In this document: positions 10,406 to 22,918 of the stretch, piece after piece | Layout of the letters: every line of letters starts with the position of its first letter | Numbering within the stretch: the stretch's first letter is position 1 | NCBI RefSeq assembly: GCF_949987535.1 | Contig: NC_080067.1 | Coordinates: 63,546,405 to 63,610,404 of the forward strand | Source: Balaenoptera acutorostrata | Lineage: Eukaryota > Chordata > Mammalia > Artiodactyla > Balaenopteridae | Reading direction: 5' to 3' | Length of the DNA stretch: 64,000 bases | Notes under the pieces: model-generated | What the model saw: the letters and a program-made list of their open reading frames with translations, nothing else | The model's database searches: none | Told to the model about the DNA's origin: nothing | Made by a program: the position numbers and the translations under genes

Positions 10406-11992
10406 TTCTTCTGTTATTAGAGGTATCAGATTCATCTTGAGATAAAATTAGTTGGGTGAATACCTGTGTCTCCCAGCTGACTGGGAGCTCATGGAGGACA
10501 GAGGCTATTTTACTTTTATAAAGCTTGTGGTGTCCAGTGCATAGAAAGTACCAAGTAAATAATAATTGGATTTAATTAAATTTACCATAACAGCATTTGC
10601 TCCTATAATCGTATGGCTGTAGCTGTACTCATTAATGGTCTTACCAGACCTAACGCATATGTATTGATATAGCTCTAGAGACAGAGAGGGGGAGGGAAAC
10701 TTTCTTCTTCTTTTTTATAAAATAGAAATTTCTTCACTGAAGTTGTTTTAATCCAACTAGACTAGAAAAGGAGGAGCTGTAGTTCTCCCGACTTCCACAT
10801 TCATCTAAAGGGTCTTGTATTACTTTTCGGAAATCATTGGCTTGCTTGAGACATTAAAAGCTGTTACGGACAAGCATTATTCAATAATTCACGAGCAGGA
10901 TTTATTATGTGTTACATGCCCATCGGTTCACTCCTTCCTTGATTTTCAGTAATGGACTCTTCTTTAGGGAAGGTGAGTTCTTGCAGAAGGAATACACCAC
11001 AAGATGGGGCTGCTGTAAAGCTGCCAAGGTATTTGGCTGCAGAGGGAAGGAGAGTCTGATCATTAGGGTTTCCTGTGTTCTGATGGAGCTTGGAGGGACC
11101 AACCGTTCTCTCAGAGAAGGTCATTAATTATACAAAACAGCCACAGCCTCTCCTCGGGCTTACTGAACTCAGGGTGACCTGCAGATACTCCTGGGTTTTG
11201 AGTTGCATCCTTGAATAGGATGTCATGATGATGTTTTTCACCACCCTTGAATTTAAAGGCACTCTGGGCCAAACTCTATGGCTTTACTCCTCATCGCTCC
11301 CAAATTTCGGCACTTATGGGTGAGGGTGGGGAAGGAGACAGTGATGCACTATGAGAAATCACGTATGGGATATGCAGAATCTAAGGGCAGTAGGAGGTGA
11401 AAAATTTAATTATGAAAAAAGCATAAACCACCCTAACTCACCAAATGCATTCTGCACTGGATTTTATAGAAGAACAGACGTTTTTAAAGTAACCTTTCAG
11501 CTGTGTGTCTGGCCCATGGGAGGTGATCAGCAAGTGAATGACTGAATGAAGAATTAAATGAATGCCAGGTGGTAGTGGTCACAGGGGTAGTTTTTTAAAT
11601 TACCTCCACTAAGTACCATTTGGAGGAATTAGCAGTGTACTGCTGTATTCTATTCTATTGCCTTTCACAGGAAAGGGAAAAGATGATTTCTTGTACTTTG
11701 CTGCATTAGCACCTGAACTCATATGTCACTTTTTTTCCTTTTACAAAAATTAACATTTATGTTGTTTCTTTTTCCTATAATTAAAAGGATGTATAATAAT
11801 TTTAGCAACTGGAGAAAATACAGATATAGGAAAAGAGGAAAACGAAAATTACAATCCTGCTACCCAGTCATAACCCAGTCACTGTTAAATGTTTTGTGTA
11901 TATTCTTTAGACCTTTCTTTGCAAATATATAAAAATGAATATAAAAATGTATATTTATAAGAATATAGCATTCTATTCTATACATGCTATTT

Positions 11993-12156
11993 AAAAAAAT
12001 TTGAAGTATAGTTGATTTACAATATTATATTAGTTTCGGGTGTACAACATAGTGATTCAGTATTTTTATAGCTGACACGCCACTTATAGTTATTACAAAA
12101 TAATGACTATATTCCCTGTTCTGTACAAGATATCCTTGTGGCGTATCTACTTTACA
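11993..12156 (-). mobile_element. 5'-truncated L1 3' end
   Basis: A minus-strand L1 terminus: + strand 'tgaagtatagttgatttaca', 'gtgtacaacatagtgattca', then 'attccctgttctgtacaaga'. The exact 15-bp duplication CTATACATGCTATTT lies at 11978-11992 and 12157-12171. It inserted into an older AT-rich LINE-like stretch (about 11720-12290). Confidence 0.92.
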
Positions 12157-12399
12157 CTATACATGCTATTTTATAGCCTGCTCTTTCTGTAACTGTGGGT
12201 GTACATTATGTAAATCTAGGTCATTGAACATATATTAATATTCCATTGTACCATAATGTATATACCTAATCAGCCTAGTTGTTGTTTAAATAAAAGATGA
12301 TTTCAGAAAGAGTTTTAAATAATGGGGTTATTTGCACATTCAGAAGGTGATGGCAGTGATTTTTAAATAACACATTTCTTAGAGGATGAATGCAGTTCA

Positions 12400-13200
12400 C
12401 AGAAGTACAACAAATGCCTCTTTCAATCTCTATTCAGGTGATAAACATTTGTTCAACTTTTCAGTTTCTTTCATTTCTTCCCTCCTCCACCCCCTCCCTT
12501 CCTTTTTTCTCTATTAAAACTAATGCTGTAATGAACATTCTTGAGCTCTCCCTTATTATTTCTTTAGGGTAGTTTTCTGGAAGTGAAGTTTTGGGGTCAA
12601 AACTGCGTATTTTTGAGATGTGAATACAGATGATCCCACCACCAACCTCCCCACCCCCAGCCCCGCCCAAAACACAGCCCTGTGCTCCTGTGCCCTGTCC
12701 TTCCCAACAGTGCTGTTGGCTGAGCACTCTTCATGTGTTTTATATCTTTATTGCCTAGTTGTTGTTTTTCTTGTGTTAATCGCTTCCTCATTTCCTTTGC
12801 CCATTTTCCCATTTTTATTGAGGTTTTTAGATTTTTTTTTATTGATTTGTATGAGAGTTTCAAATACTGTAAATTAGTTTGGGAAAACCTCGTAGCTTTA
12901 CAATATTGAGTTTTTGTGGCCAGAAACATGTTACCCTTTTCCTTTGCTTCGTATCCCCCTTCTCCCACCCCTGCAGAGCTATACGGTTTTCTTTATAAAC
13001 GTCTTCTGCCTTTCTGGTTTAGTTCTCAGAATTACATTTTCTGTGTTACTTATGAATAACATTTTTCCCCATTATATTTTCTCAATTGTTCCTGCTGAAT
13101 TTTGGAAAGTTCCTGGTCTTGTAATTGGCCATTCTCCAGGGATTTGATTAGAATTACATTAAATTCATAGGTTCCACTCCGGGAGATGTGTTGTATTCTG
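12400..13200 (-). repeat. Probable decayed LINE (L1/HAL1-like)
   Basis: Phrases such as 'ctgtaatgaacattcttgag', 'tcctttgcccattttcccat' and 'ttagattacattaaattcat'-like text read as antisense old L1, heavily mutated. No domain can be read. This could instead be several older pieces. Confidence 0.35.
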
Positions 13201-13737
13201 TGTAGGTGTTTGCATTCCCAAAACATTGTTTTTTACCTTTATTTTGGTTGGTGAATTGGCTTGGACATTTGACTTGGGGGTAATGAGGACAATTTAAAGG
13301 TTTAGGTGATTTCTATTTAGGAGCAAAATGGAGAGCCAAAACAGACAAACCAAGTAAAACCAACAACAGTGTTTTCAGGGTTCTTTTGTAAGTAGCAGGA
13401 TTGCTGAGCCAAACTTGTCTAAGCAAAAAAGGGTGTCTTGTAATATAAAAGCTGGAAAGTCCCAGAAAGGCTTGACTCTGGGCATGCCCTTGACCCCAGG
13501 ACTCAAGCCCTTTTATATGAGTATATCTCTTGCCTCTGGGGTTGGTTCCAGTCTCAGACAGGCTCTCCCTCATAGCCACAAGATGGCTGCCAGCGCCTCC
13601 TACTACTGTATCTTTCCAGCAGAAAGAGTCGTGTCCCAGAGTTCTCAGCAGATGTTCCGGGAATGTGAGAGTCTGTCATGTACCCTCCCCTGTCGTCATG
13701 TCTGAGCCGAGAAGGGAAGGGTTGGTCTCTTCAAAGC

Positions 13738-13919
13738 CATGGTTTGAGTGTGGGCCTAGACCAGCAGAATTAGCGTCACCTGAGAACTTGCTGGAGATGC
13801 AGATTCTTGGACCTCACCCAGACCTACTGAATTAGGCCCTCCGGGGGCGGGCTTAGCGAGGTGTGGTTTAACAGACCCTCCAGGTGGTTCTAATTCAGCT
13901 TAAATTTGAGAACCACCAT
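13738..13919 (-). mobile_element. MER20 (hAT-Charlie) DNA transposon
   Basis: Matches MER20 along its length as I recall it: 'gaccagcagaattagcgtca', 'cctgagaacttgctggagat', 'agacctactgaattaggccc', 'ccctccaggtggttctaatt', ending 'tgagaaccacca'. The ends resemble the expected CAGTGGTTCTCAA inverted termini. MER20s are ancient eutherian elements, some of them regulatory; nothing here shows activity. Confidence 0.85.
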
Positions 13920-14204
13920 TTTAAACAGCAAGATTAGGTTACTCTTACTTTAAGATGGAGGATCGCGGCCGCTGGGACATCACTCCAGCAGGTTAACGCT
14001 GAAAATAATGACATGGTAGGTGTTTGAATTGGAAAAACAGTGACTGGGATTAAAGAAGCACTTGTATCAAATTCTTCCTTTAGGGAATATGTAATTAAAA
14101 ATTACTATTGCCATCTTTTTGAATGAGGAAGTAATGTCATTGCATGAAACTCTTTCATTTAAATGTTATCTACTTTGATTAAAAGGATTTGTGCTATTAA
14201 CACT

Positions 14205-14370
14205 TGGTGAAATAGTAGCTGTCCTTTATTGAATGTCTACTAAGTGCCAGGCATTTCCTCTACCGCTTTTCCCTGGCTCCTTACAGCAAGGTATTCGGAT
14301 GAGAAAGTGGTAGCTGACAAGGTTACCGACTTGCTTATGGTAGGACCACCTTGTAATTCAGGTCTGGCTG
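14205..14370 (-). repeat. MIR SINE fragment
   Basis: Contains 'ttattgaatgtctactaagt' and 'gccaggcatt', the MIR start in reverse orientation, then a diverged core. Confidence 0.75.
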
Positions 14371-14944
14371 ATTTTGAGGACTGCATTTTCTCCTTTGCCC
14401 CCTATTGAGTCATCCTATTTCAAGTTTTCTAAATTGGAATGGAGGCAGGAGCCTGTTTTTCAGAAGGCTCTATTTATTGTCATGTCCTACCTGTTTTAAG
14501 AGCTGCACTTAACTTTCTGTTGAGTTTTTTAAATTTTTAAGAAGTGGGAAATCAAGTCATCAGTCTGACCTATCTGGGCTTCTGTCATTTGCAAAATCAT
14601 TTCTGTTTCTGTGTTGCAGTTAATGAGCGTTTAATTTTTTTTTTTTTTTAAGAACTCACTGATTGCCAACGTAATTAAAATGTGATTAGTCTGTGATTAC
14701 TCAGAACCTACGCTGGCCCCTTCAGCCTCATCGCTGTCATGGTGCAGACATCTCCTGCTGCAGCTGAGGATTTTCCAGCAAGGGGAGCAGAGAGACATTT
14801 CATTTACATAGTGGTGGGGCTCCCTGAGGAATGCAGCCAGAATAGGATCTGGAGAGCAGAGGCGCAGCGCCCAGGGAAGCCAAGCCCCAGTGGTCTATTT
14901 GAAAGCAGTACACACGTACTTAATACACCTGGGCTCTCATTCTT

Positions 14945-15273
14945 TTTTAAAAAAAATTATTTATTTATTCATGGCTGTGTTGGATCTTCATTGCTGCGTG
15001 CGGGCTTTCTCTAGTTGTGGTGAGCGGGGGCTACTCTTCGTTGTGGTGCACGGGCTTCTCATTGCAGTGGCTTCTCTTGCTGCGGAGCACGGGCTCTAGG
15101 CATGCGGGCTTCAGTAGTTGTGGCTTGCGGGTTCTAGAGCACAGGCTCAGTAGTCGTGGCGCACGGGCTTAGTTGCTCCGCGGCATGTGGGATCTTCCCG
15201 GACCAGGGCTCGAACCTGTGTCGCCTGCATTGGCAGGTGAATTCTTAACCACTGCGCCACCAGGGAAGTCCTA
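14945..15273 (-). mobile_element. CHR-type SINE, longer subfamily
   Basis: A minus-strand CHR SINE of about 330 bp including the segment with repeated 'tagttgtggc' and 'gcacgggct' units that the shorter copies lack. A 14-bp duplication, GGGCTCTCATTCTT, lies at 14931-14944 and 15274-15287. Confidence 0.95.
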
Positions 15274-16277
15274 GGGCTCTCATTCTTATCCCCCATGTCA
15301 GCACCTGTGCTTTTCAGTGGTGCTCTTGGAAGTTAAGAGGAAGCCACTTTGGAGTAAACTAATTTACACTGAAGTATAGATGACTGAGAACTATTAAGCT
15401 TAGGGGGAAGTGTTTGATATTTGTTGTTTTAGGCAGTACACAAATGAGAAGTCCAGGTGGATTGGTAATTTCGAGCTGGCTGGGGCTGGGGAGGCAATTT
15501 GTAGAGCTTTTAAGATTCTGTCCACGTTATCAGCTGCCTTGAGCTGTTACTGATTTACTCAAATCCTCCTTGTTCTCTTTTTGGGAATTGAGTAGTTTTC
15601 TTAAAGCTCCAAATCCGCCCCCAATCCCCACCACACACCTGAGTCTTTTCTCAGAGCAGGACTGAGGGAAATCAAGCTGTTGGGGGTGGAGACTGTTTGA
15701 AGATATAGGGTGTTTGTGAGTCAAATGCTGGTCAATTGGGGATGACATTTTCCCTTCTGTTGTTAGGGGTGGGTTATGAAACACATTATTCAAGTTAGGA
15801 AGATTCAGTTGGAAAACTCAGTTTTGGTGTCTCACCAGAAGGCTGCAGAGCCCCGGGGTCTTGGTGGTGGTTTCGAGGAGTCTTTTGGTGTGTCTGTATT
15901 CTGAGCACTCTGTAGACTGACTGACTAACGTGTCATGGCCTCATGATAACTACTGCTTTTCAAGTGGATGTAGATGCTATAATGGTTTATAAAATATAAA
16001 TTAATTTAACTGCACTCCTGAATCTAGAGTTTGCTTTCGGTCATGATGTGTGGTTGAACTATAGTTTTCAAAAAGGTAAATGATGACTGTCACGTACATA
16101 AAAACTGAACACATACTACAGATTTTCTTTGACTCATTAATTAGGGAACCAGTTAGTTGTTATTACTGGTTCAAAAGCATCTGAAAAGCTATTTAAAAGA
16201 TACCTAAAGATAATTTGATGGCTGAGTTAGATATAAAACTAGTGTCTATCAGGATCATGACTCCTTGAGGTTACAGG

Positions 16278-16668
16278 TGTTGACAGAAGAAAGATGCACA
16301 GCCCGAAAATTTCAAGTGAAGTTTTCTGCGGGGACCTTACTGAGGACTGTAGCTCTGAGGAACTGCTCTGAAGAGGTAGAGAAGGAGCCAGGATATATAG
16401 GAGTGTTTTGCCGGAAGAAAAACATGTAGTCGAACATTAAAAGATTACTGCTAATCACAAAGAAAAGACATCTCAAGTTAATGATTTTAGTACTTTCTTA
16501 TGCAGGGGAAGATGCAAGAGTCTGGGCTCATTGAAATTATTCCTTAGATATGCATCTTAACTGTCTTTCTAAGACACCTGCAGGGTGCACCGTGGTGGGG
16601 TAGCTGAAGTGGCTGATGCAGGCTTGATCTGTGTAGAGCTGGAATGGCAGACAGCGTTCCCTTCCACA
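16278..16668 (-). repeat. 3' LTR of ERV-B
   Basis: 391 bp, TGTGGAAGG to CTGTCAACA on the minus strand. It contains a TATATATCC box and a 'ctcttcagagcagttcctca' R/U5-like stretch. The usual AATAAA appears lost. Confidence 0.75.
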
Positions 16669-17031
16669 GCACCCCCTCTTGGTCATAAATTCGACCAAGG
16701 TTTAGAGGGCATTTGGTGACCAATTTGTCCCACGGTATTAGGAAATCTCATGCCTAGGTCAGATGGGGATTTTGTTGACAGGCCATTCAACATGCTATTT
16801 TTGGATCAGGCCCTGTTGATAACCTAAAATTCTCTGGATCATCTGTCTTACTAGTTTATTACGATCCAGGAAATGTTTTCCCTTATTGGTTCTTTACATA
16901 TCTAGAGTTGTACTAGTACAGTTATTCTATATAGAGTTATATATGTGATCAGTGGCCTCAAGATGTTTAGCCACCATTAATTTTGTCAGAGGCCTGTTTA
17001 CACGTCAGGTAATGCAAGAGACAACAATCTT

Positions 17032-17391
17032 TTTTTCTAATTTTTTAAAAAATTTATTTTTTATTTTTGGCTGCCTTGGGTCTTTCTTGCTGCACGCAGG
17101 CTTCTCTCTAGTTGCGGCGAGCGGGGGCTACTCTTCGTTGCGGTTCGTGGGCTTCTCATTGGGTGGCTCCTCTTGTTGCAGAGCACGGGCTCTAGGTGCG
17201 CGGGCTTCAGTAGTTGTGGCACTCGGGCTCAGTAGTTGTGGCTCGTGGGCTCTAGAGCACAGGCTCAGTAGTTGTGGCGCACGGGCTTAGTTGCTCCGCA
17301 GCATGTGGGATCTTCCCGGACCAGGGCTCGAGCCCGTGTCCCCTGCACTGGCAGGTGGATTCTCAACCACTGCGCCACCAGGGAAGTCCCA
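17032..17391 (-). mobile_element. CHR-type SINE, longer subfamily, inside ERV-B
   Basis: A minus-strand SINE with B-box text GGGCTCGAGCCC and the long repeated middle. A 13-bp duplication, AGACAACAATCTT, lies at 17019-17031 and 17392-17404. It interrupts the ERV-B body. Confidence 0.95.
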
Positions 17392-17958
17392 AGACAACAA
17401 TCTTATGAAATAGAATATCCACAATATAGCTAGTAACATTAATAAGGTCATAGTACAGCAGAGAGATACAAAACATAAGCAGTTTGAAACAACAAAGAGA
17501 GAACAAATTAAAACCATGATTAGTATAACTAGTTGTAATCTGGATTGCAGTAAGCCATCAAGTCCAGAGGGAAGCCAGCTGGAGAAGCCAAATCCTGGGG
17601 GGATCAGGTAGAGAGAAAAAGATAATGTTTCATCTTTGTTTACAAAGGTAAACTTTATCAACATGTTGTATGTCATAGTTAGCATAAGAGGAAAGTTTTT
17701 CTGGAAAACAAAGATTAAAAGCCACTAATATTTCAGACAAAAAGGCATAAAATTATAAATTATATTTATCATTCAGTTCCATGTGATTAATTCCTGTTGA
17801 TCTAGATGGAGCCATCAGGTTTTCTATTAGTTTTGTAATTTCTTACCTGGTTTAGTAGTATGATCTAAAGGTCATCAGAAACTTATATTTGTCAAAAAGT
17901 CCTTTTTATGGATCTTCTTGAAGATCTTCATTTTGTAAAAGCATCAGAGTAAAACAGT

Positions 17959-18481
17959 TATAACAGGGAAGAGCCAAATCTGACTACATGTTGGATCTAT
18001 TTCTTTTACTTTAACCTTTGCTTTCCGATGCTTTTGTTCACTAAAAGGATACTGTCTGTACATAATGGCCTGCCTTGGGGACCCTGCCCCTCTGCCTGAA
18101 TGTTAAACCAAAGTGCCTTTGTTCTGGGAAACATCCGGACCCTCTCCAACTGTGGATGGCTACAAGAAAGAAGAAATGAACACATCCCCTCCCCGAGGCT
18201 GGCCATTCCAGGTGATATTTGCAAAACTTATGGCCTTTTTACTTTACTTCCTCATCTCCTCCCCCTCTCTGTGCATCCAAACTGGCATCCAAACCCCGAT
18301 AAGATGGTTATTTTGAGACTTTAGTCAAAATATTTAGTCAAAATATTTAAAATATTGAGACTTCAGCCATCTTCTCGGTCTGCCGGCTTTCCGAATAAAG
18401 TCGTATTCCTTGCCTCAGCACCTTGTCACCGATTTATGGGCCTGTTGTGCGGCGAGCAGAGCAAGCTTGGACTCGGTAACA
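17959..18481 (+). repeat. 5' LTR of ERV-A
   Basis: Begins TATAACAGGG (the TG start mutated to TA) and ends CTCGGTAACA. It contains an AATAAA in 'ccgaataaagtcgtattcc'. The TATA box seen in the 3' LTR is lost, and a short local duplication (around 18325-18355, 'tagtcaaaatattta' twice) lengthens it. Confidence 0.88.
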
Positions 18482-19151
18482 AGTTTGGCTTGGCCAGCCA
18501 GGAGCCTTGCTGCTCGTGGCCAGCCGGCCCCGGTCAGGGAACACTGGGGCAAGGCCCTGGCTGCCGCCAGGACCATTTGTCCTGAGGGTTTTCCCTTCAA
18601 AATTACCCGAAGCGGCACCAGCTACCCCAGCGCTTGGCAGTTGAAGCAAGGAACCAACTTCCGCGAGTCCACGGACTCGATTTTGTAGAGATTGGTAAGT
18701 CTACCCAATTCGGTAACTGGTTCGTTGGTTGTGGTCTTGATCTTGTTTTGGTTTTGTGTATCCTTTTGTGTCGCTAGTTGGGGAATTCGATTTTGTAGGG
18801 TAAGTCGCTCCGGCGTGCACACCCCGGAACATATTCCCCTCTCAGTTTGGGCTTTTCCTTTACGGGATAAGCCAGTTTGTTTGATTGGGGTACCCTGTTG
18901 GAGGGGGAACTTGTCATCAGACTCTACCTGATTTGGGACCGGTTCAGTAGGGAACTAGTTTGTTGGTTTTGCAGGGTAAGTCTACCCGATTTGGGAACTA
19001 ATTCGTTGGTTTTGTAGGGTAAGTCTACCTGATTCGGGAACCGTTGGTTTTGTCTTGGTTTTGTGTGCATCGATGCTAGAATTTGTTTGGGCCTTTTGTG
19101 TTGGAATTTGTTTGCGTCTTTTGTGTTTTGGTGTTATCAAACTTATAAAAA
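18482..19151 (+). other. ERV-A leader (primer-site and pre-gag region)
   Basis: 670 bp of GC-rich then GTTTTGTAGGGTAAGTCTACC-like repeated text. A TGG at 18486 is at the right place for a primer-binding site, but I could not assign a tRNA. The unit 'gtaagtctacc' plus 'gattcggga' recurs at about 18690, 18975 and 19020, an imperfect tandem array typical of such leaders. Confidence 0.6.
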
Positions 19152-19700
19152 ATGGGAAATACTCCATCCATCCCGAAGGAGAGCCCTTTGGGGCGTATAT
19201 TAGATAAATGGGCTTAAACATAGCCATGAGCCTCTAAGAAAGACGTGATGTACTATTGTAATAGAATGTGGACCCAATATGTAAGATCAGAAGAGCGATG
19301 GCCCCTGAATGGCTCACTCAATTATTACACGATCTCGCAGTTAGAAGTGTTCTGCAAAAGAGCAAGCTGCACCGGCAGTTGTTCCAACTGCCCACCCCCC
19401 ATGCCACCATGATATTCACTGCCTCCTGTTTCCCCTACCTGTGGGTATCAAATAGAAGTTTCTTTGTTAACCCTTGGAGCACAGGAGCCTGATTTAGTAT
19501 CACCAGCTAAGACTCCACAGGGCCCCCAGTTTGGACTGGGAGCCGCTTCCGCAGCAGGGCAGTTTCCCTTGCGCTGATATCCTGTAAGAGGCCAGGGGGA
19601 CTCCCTTGGACTTGAGGCGTCAGATTCTAATTTCCCCACAGGAGCCCCAGGTAACTTTGACAGTGGGGAACAAGTTGATTGACTACCTTCCCTATTTATC
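19152..19700 (+). pseudogene. ERV-A gag-pro remnant
   Basis: An ATG at 19152 opens a frame whose first residues look like a gamma-type Gag N-terminus (Met-Gly start, then a Pro-Leu-Gly motif). It is stopped by TAA at 19215 after 21 codons, and further stops follow at once. Continued reading in frame still shows Gag-like text to about 19330. A stretch near 19642-19690 resembles the start of a retroviral protease without the Asp-Thr-Gly active site. About two thirds of a normal gag is missing between them. Non-functional. Confidence 0.7.
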
Positions 19701-19749
19701 TTAAGAGGCTTGTAAATATTAAATAAAGGAGAAACAAAGTCATCCTAGG

Positions 19750-22240
19750 AGAAACTTGCCTGTATCTTTGAGATGCAAATGTCCTATCCGGTCTTCTCAG
19801 GAACCCTCATCTCTGCCATCTTTTTAAAATGCAAACTTTGAAAAGAGGGTAAAGTAATTTAGAAATTGACTTGTCAAGGCTAAATAAAAAACCTAAGTGT
19901 CTTTTCTATAAAAATTCAGCCATCTAGACAAGTGAGCTTGATTTGTTCCATCTGCCAGAAACCTAATTTTAATCCAACCTCTGTTTGTAAACTGATGGGT
20001 TTTACATTGCTGTACCTGACTCAGGGCTGAAATTTTGAAATGAGAACTATGATGTCTCTGTGTGCTTGTGTCCTTGTATGTGTCTTTGTCTTCGGATAAC
20101 ATTGCTGAGGCTGACTTGTGGATGAGCTCTATTTAATTGGCTTAAAGAAAAGTAAGCGCTTACAAACCAAACAATTCTAAACACAAGAAAAATTAAGCTA
20201 AATGAGTTTCAGTTTCATGTGAACTGAGACATTCAATATTAATGATTGTTGATCTAATTAATACAGACATGTCATTAGAGTCATCAGGTATAATACTTTT
20301 ATGGTGCCTAGGTTTAATATAAGCTAAATAAAATCTTGTTATATCTGTTGCAAATTTGTCAGCAAGGAAGGTAACTTGATGTGAAGAAACTTTTAAGGAA
20401 AGAAAATGCAAATGAGATAAGAGCTTTATGTGAACTTTTAAAAATATCTTTTAGGAATGTCTATCTAAAATTAATCTCTCCAGATATTTGACAAATTGAA
20501 AGTTAGAATTGTGCTAAAATGAGTTAAGTGATGGAAGTTTTATGGAAAGTGGACCCCAAGAAAAGAGTTTTGTTGTTCATGGTCAGGATTGACTAAGTTT
20601 AAAATAAGTTTGAGTAAATAAATTTTAAAAGTAAGCTGTTGCAAAACTTGAATGTGGCTTTTCTCTTTGTTAAGAAGACAAGGTTTCTTAAGATTTTGAA
20701 CTGCCTTTGCTAACAGATTTTAAGTTTCTCTACCTTTTAAGTGATCTGTTCTATATTTGCCTTTGAAATCTTTTATTGTTACTTAGGTTAAGTGAATAAC
20801 TATTGTTTCACAGTGACATGTGATCCTATCTGACTGTTTTAAACCCTTTTGACATTTTTTTGACAAAACTTCCCAAATCACATTATGAAGCTCCTTTGAC
20901 CTCTAGCTAACTTTGGGATGCTTCAAAGGGCCCCTGAAACATCCCAAAGAGAGATATTAACTAATTAGGTTCACTTGGTAAGTTGAATTACATGGCAAGT
21001 GTTGTCAAATAAGTAATAAATCTTCTTGGGTTATATTGTATGGCAAATGATACAGGTATTCTAGAGATTATATGGAGTTCCTAAAATTTGGTATGTCCTG
21101 GTAAAATGTTATCAGTCATAATTCTAGTTATTATCTGAAAGTGTTCCATGTCACAGCAGTAACCAAGTTACTTTGTCAATTGCATTGTAATCAGATTTAA
21201 ACGTGCCTCCTTAAGTCTTTGGTCATTATAGACAGTTATGGTTTCACTCTGATGCCTTTGCAAAAATGCTTCCTCTTCAAGAAGATTTATAGAAAGGAGC
21301 TTTGGATAAATACAAGTTTCTGACTTTCAGACCATAGTGGTGAACTGGGTAAGAAATTGAAGAATTCTAATGGGAAACCTGATGGCTTCATAAAGCTGTT
21401 AACAAGAAGGATTTAGTTACATAAGACTGAGTAAACTGGTGAATATGGTTATAATTTTTATGGTTTCTATCTGAAAAATGGTTTAAATCTGTGTTTTCCA
21501 GGTATAAGGAAAACCTTCCCCTTAAACTAATTATGACTTACAGTACTTTGGTAAATTATACCTTTGTAAGCCAACTGTGTGTGCTTTGTGTCACCCTGCT
21601 ACACTCTGTCTTTGTCAATGTTACTAGCTGCATTACTTATATCCTGTCTGTTTTATAAGATTGTTGTCTCTTAAAGTACCCAGTGCATAACCAGGCCTCC
21701 AACGAAACTTCTATGGCTAAACGTCTTGAGGAAATAGATCACATTTAGAACATAAAATAATTGTAATAGTGTGATTCTAGGTATGGGAAGAAGCAACAAG
21801 GGAAAACGTCTCCTGGATCATAATTAGATAGAGGATCCAGAGAATCTTTAATTATCAATAGGGCCTAATCTGAAAACTAGCACCTGGAGTGGCATATCAA
21901 GAATTTTCGCCTGATCTGGGATGAGCCTCCCAGTGCCGTGAGACAAATTTGATCATGAAATGTCCCCCAATATTGGTCAAAATCCTGACCAAGAGGAGAG
22001 GATCCGAGAAATGGAATATTTCCTGACACATCAGTCATTAGTGATTGCAGCCCTCCAATGTGAGCCGTGAGCCCTGAGGAAACTCAGGGTATGAAAATAC
22101 AGGAAACAGGCCCCAGATAGCCGAGGTGCATATCAAAGGAGTGATTTCAGTGAGCTCAGACTCTTGCATTTTCCCATACATAGAAAAGCGTGGAATTCCT
22201 TAACTTGAGATGCTGCCTCCTGGGATTGAAGCCCTCAAAA
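19750..22240 (+). repeat. ERV-B-like segment inside ERV-A, opposite orientation to host copy
   Basis: Three blocks match the reverse complement of the flanking ERV-B. 20690-21170 matches 22965-23470, 21780-22000 matches 16680-16890, and 22130-22215 matches LTR text at 16455-16545. The order is consistent, so this is one plus-strand copy of the ERV-B family. No protein coding is visible. Confidence 0.75.
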
Positions 22241-22448
22241 TTCCCACTGAATAGATCATAACTCTCAACTTTTAGGTTGTGAATATTTTTTTAAGACTAC
22301 AGGAGTAAAGGAGACACTTTCCAGAGAGGAACGAAAGAAACAACATTTGGAACACTGGCACTGATGGCGAACACTCCCGGGAAGATCTATCTGACTTCGT
22401 CACCCATTTTTCCACAAGATTGTGGAATGGACATTGACATTGGGGAAT

Positions 22449-22918
22449 TGTAACAGGGAAGAGCCAAATCTGACTACATGTTGGATCTGTTTCTTTTACC
22501 TTAACCTTTGCTTTCCGCTGCTTTTATTCACTAAAAGGATACTGTCTATATACATAATGGCCTGCCTCGGGGAACCCTGCCCCTCTGGCTGACTGTTAAA
22601 CCAAAGTGCCTTTGTTAGGCAAACATCCTGACCCTGTCCATCTGTGTGAACACATCCCCTCCCTGAGGCTGGCCATTCCAGGTGATATTTGCAAAACTTA
22701 TGGCCTTTTTACTTTTCTTCCTCATCTCCTCCCCCTCTCTGTGCTATAAAAGAAACTGGCATCCAAACCCTGATAAGATGGTTATTTTGAGACTTTAGTC
22801 TGCCATCATCTCTGTCTGCCGGCTTTCTGAATAAAGTCGTATTCCTTGCCTCAGCACCATGTCTCGGACTTACTGGCCTGTCGTGCAGTGAGCAGAGTGG
22901 AGCTTGGACTCGGTGACA
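22449..22918 (+). repeat. 3' LTR of ERV-A
   Basis: 470 bp, TGTAACAGGG to CTCGGTGACA, with a TATAAAAG box at about 22745 and an AATAAA in 'tgaataaagtcg' near 22830. It is better preserved than the 5' LTR. The CAGT duplication follows. Confidence 0.9.

Larger units (their letters stand above)
17959..22918 (+). mobile_element. ERV-A: two-LTR gamma-type (ERV1) provirus, defective
   Basis: Two related LTRs (17959-18481 and 22449-22918) flank a 4.0 kb interior, with 4-bp duplications CAGT at 17955-17958 and 22919-22922. The interior has a leader, a gag start with an early stop, a short protease-like stretch and no recognisable pol or env. From about 19.75 to 22.24 kb it is AT-rich and non-coding, homologous to ERV-B in the opposite orientation. 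It cannot produce viral proteins. The copy is old: the LTRs differ by several indels and many substitutions. Inserted into ERV-B. Confidence 0.85.
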
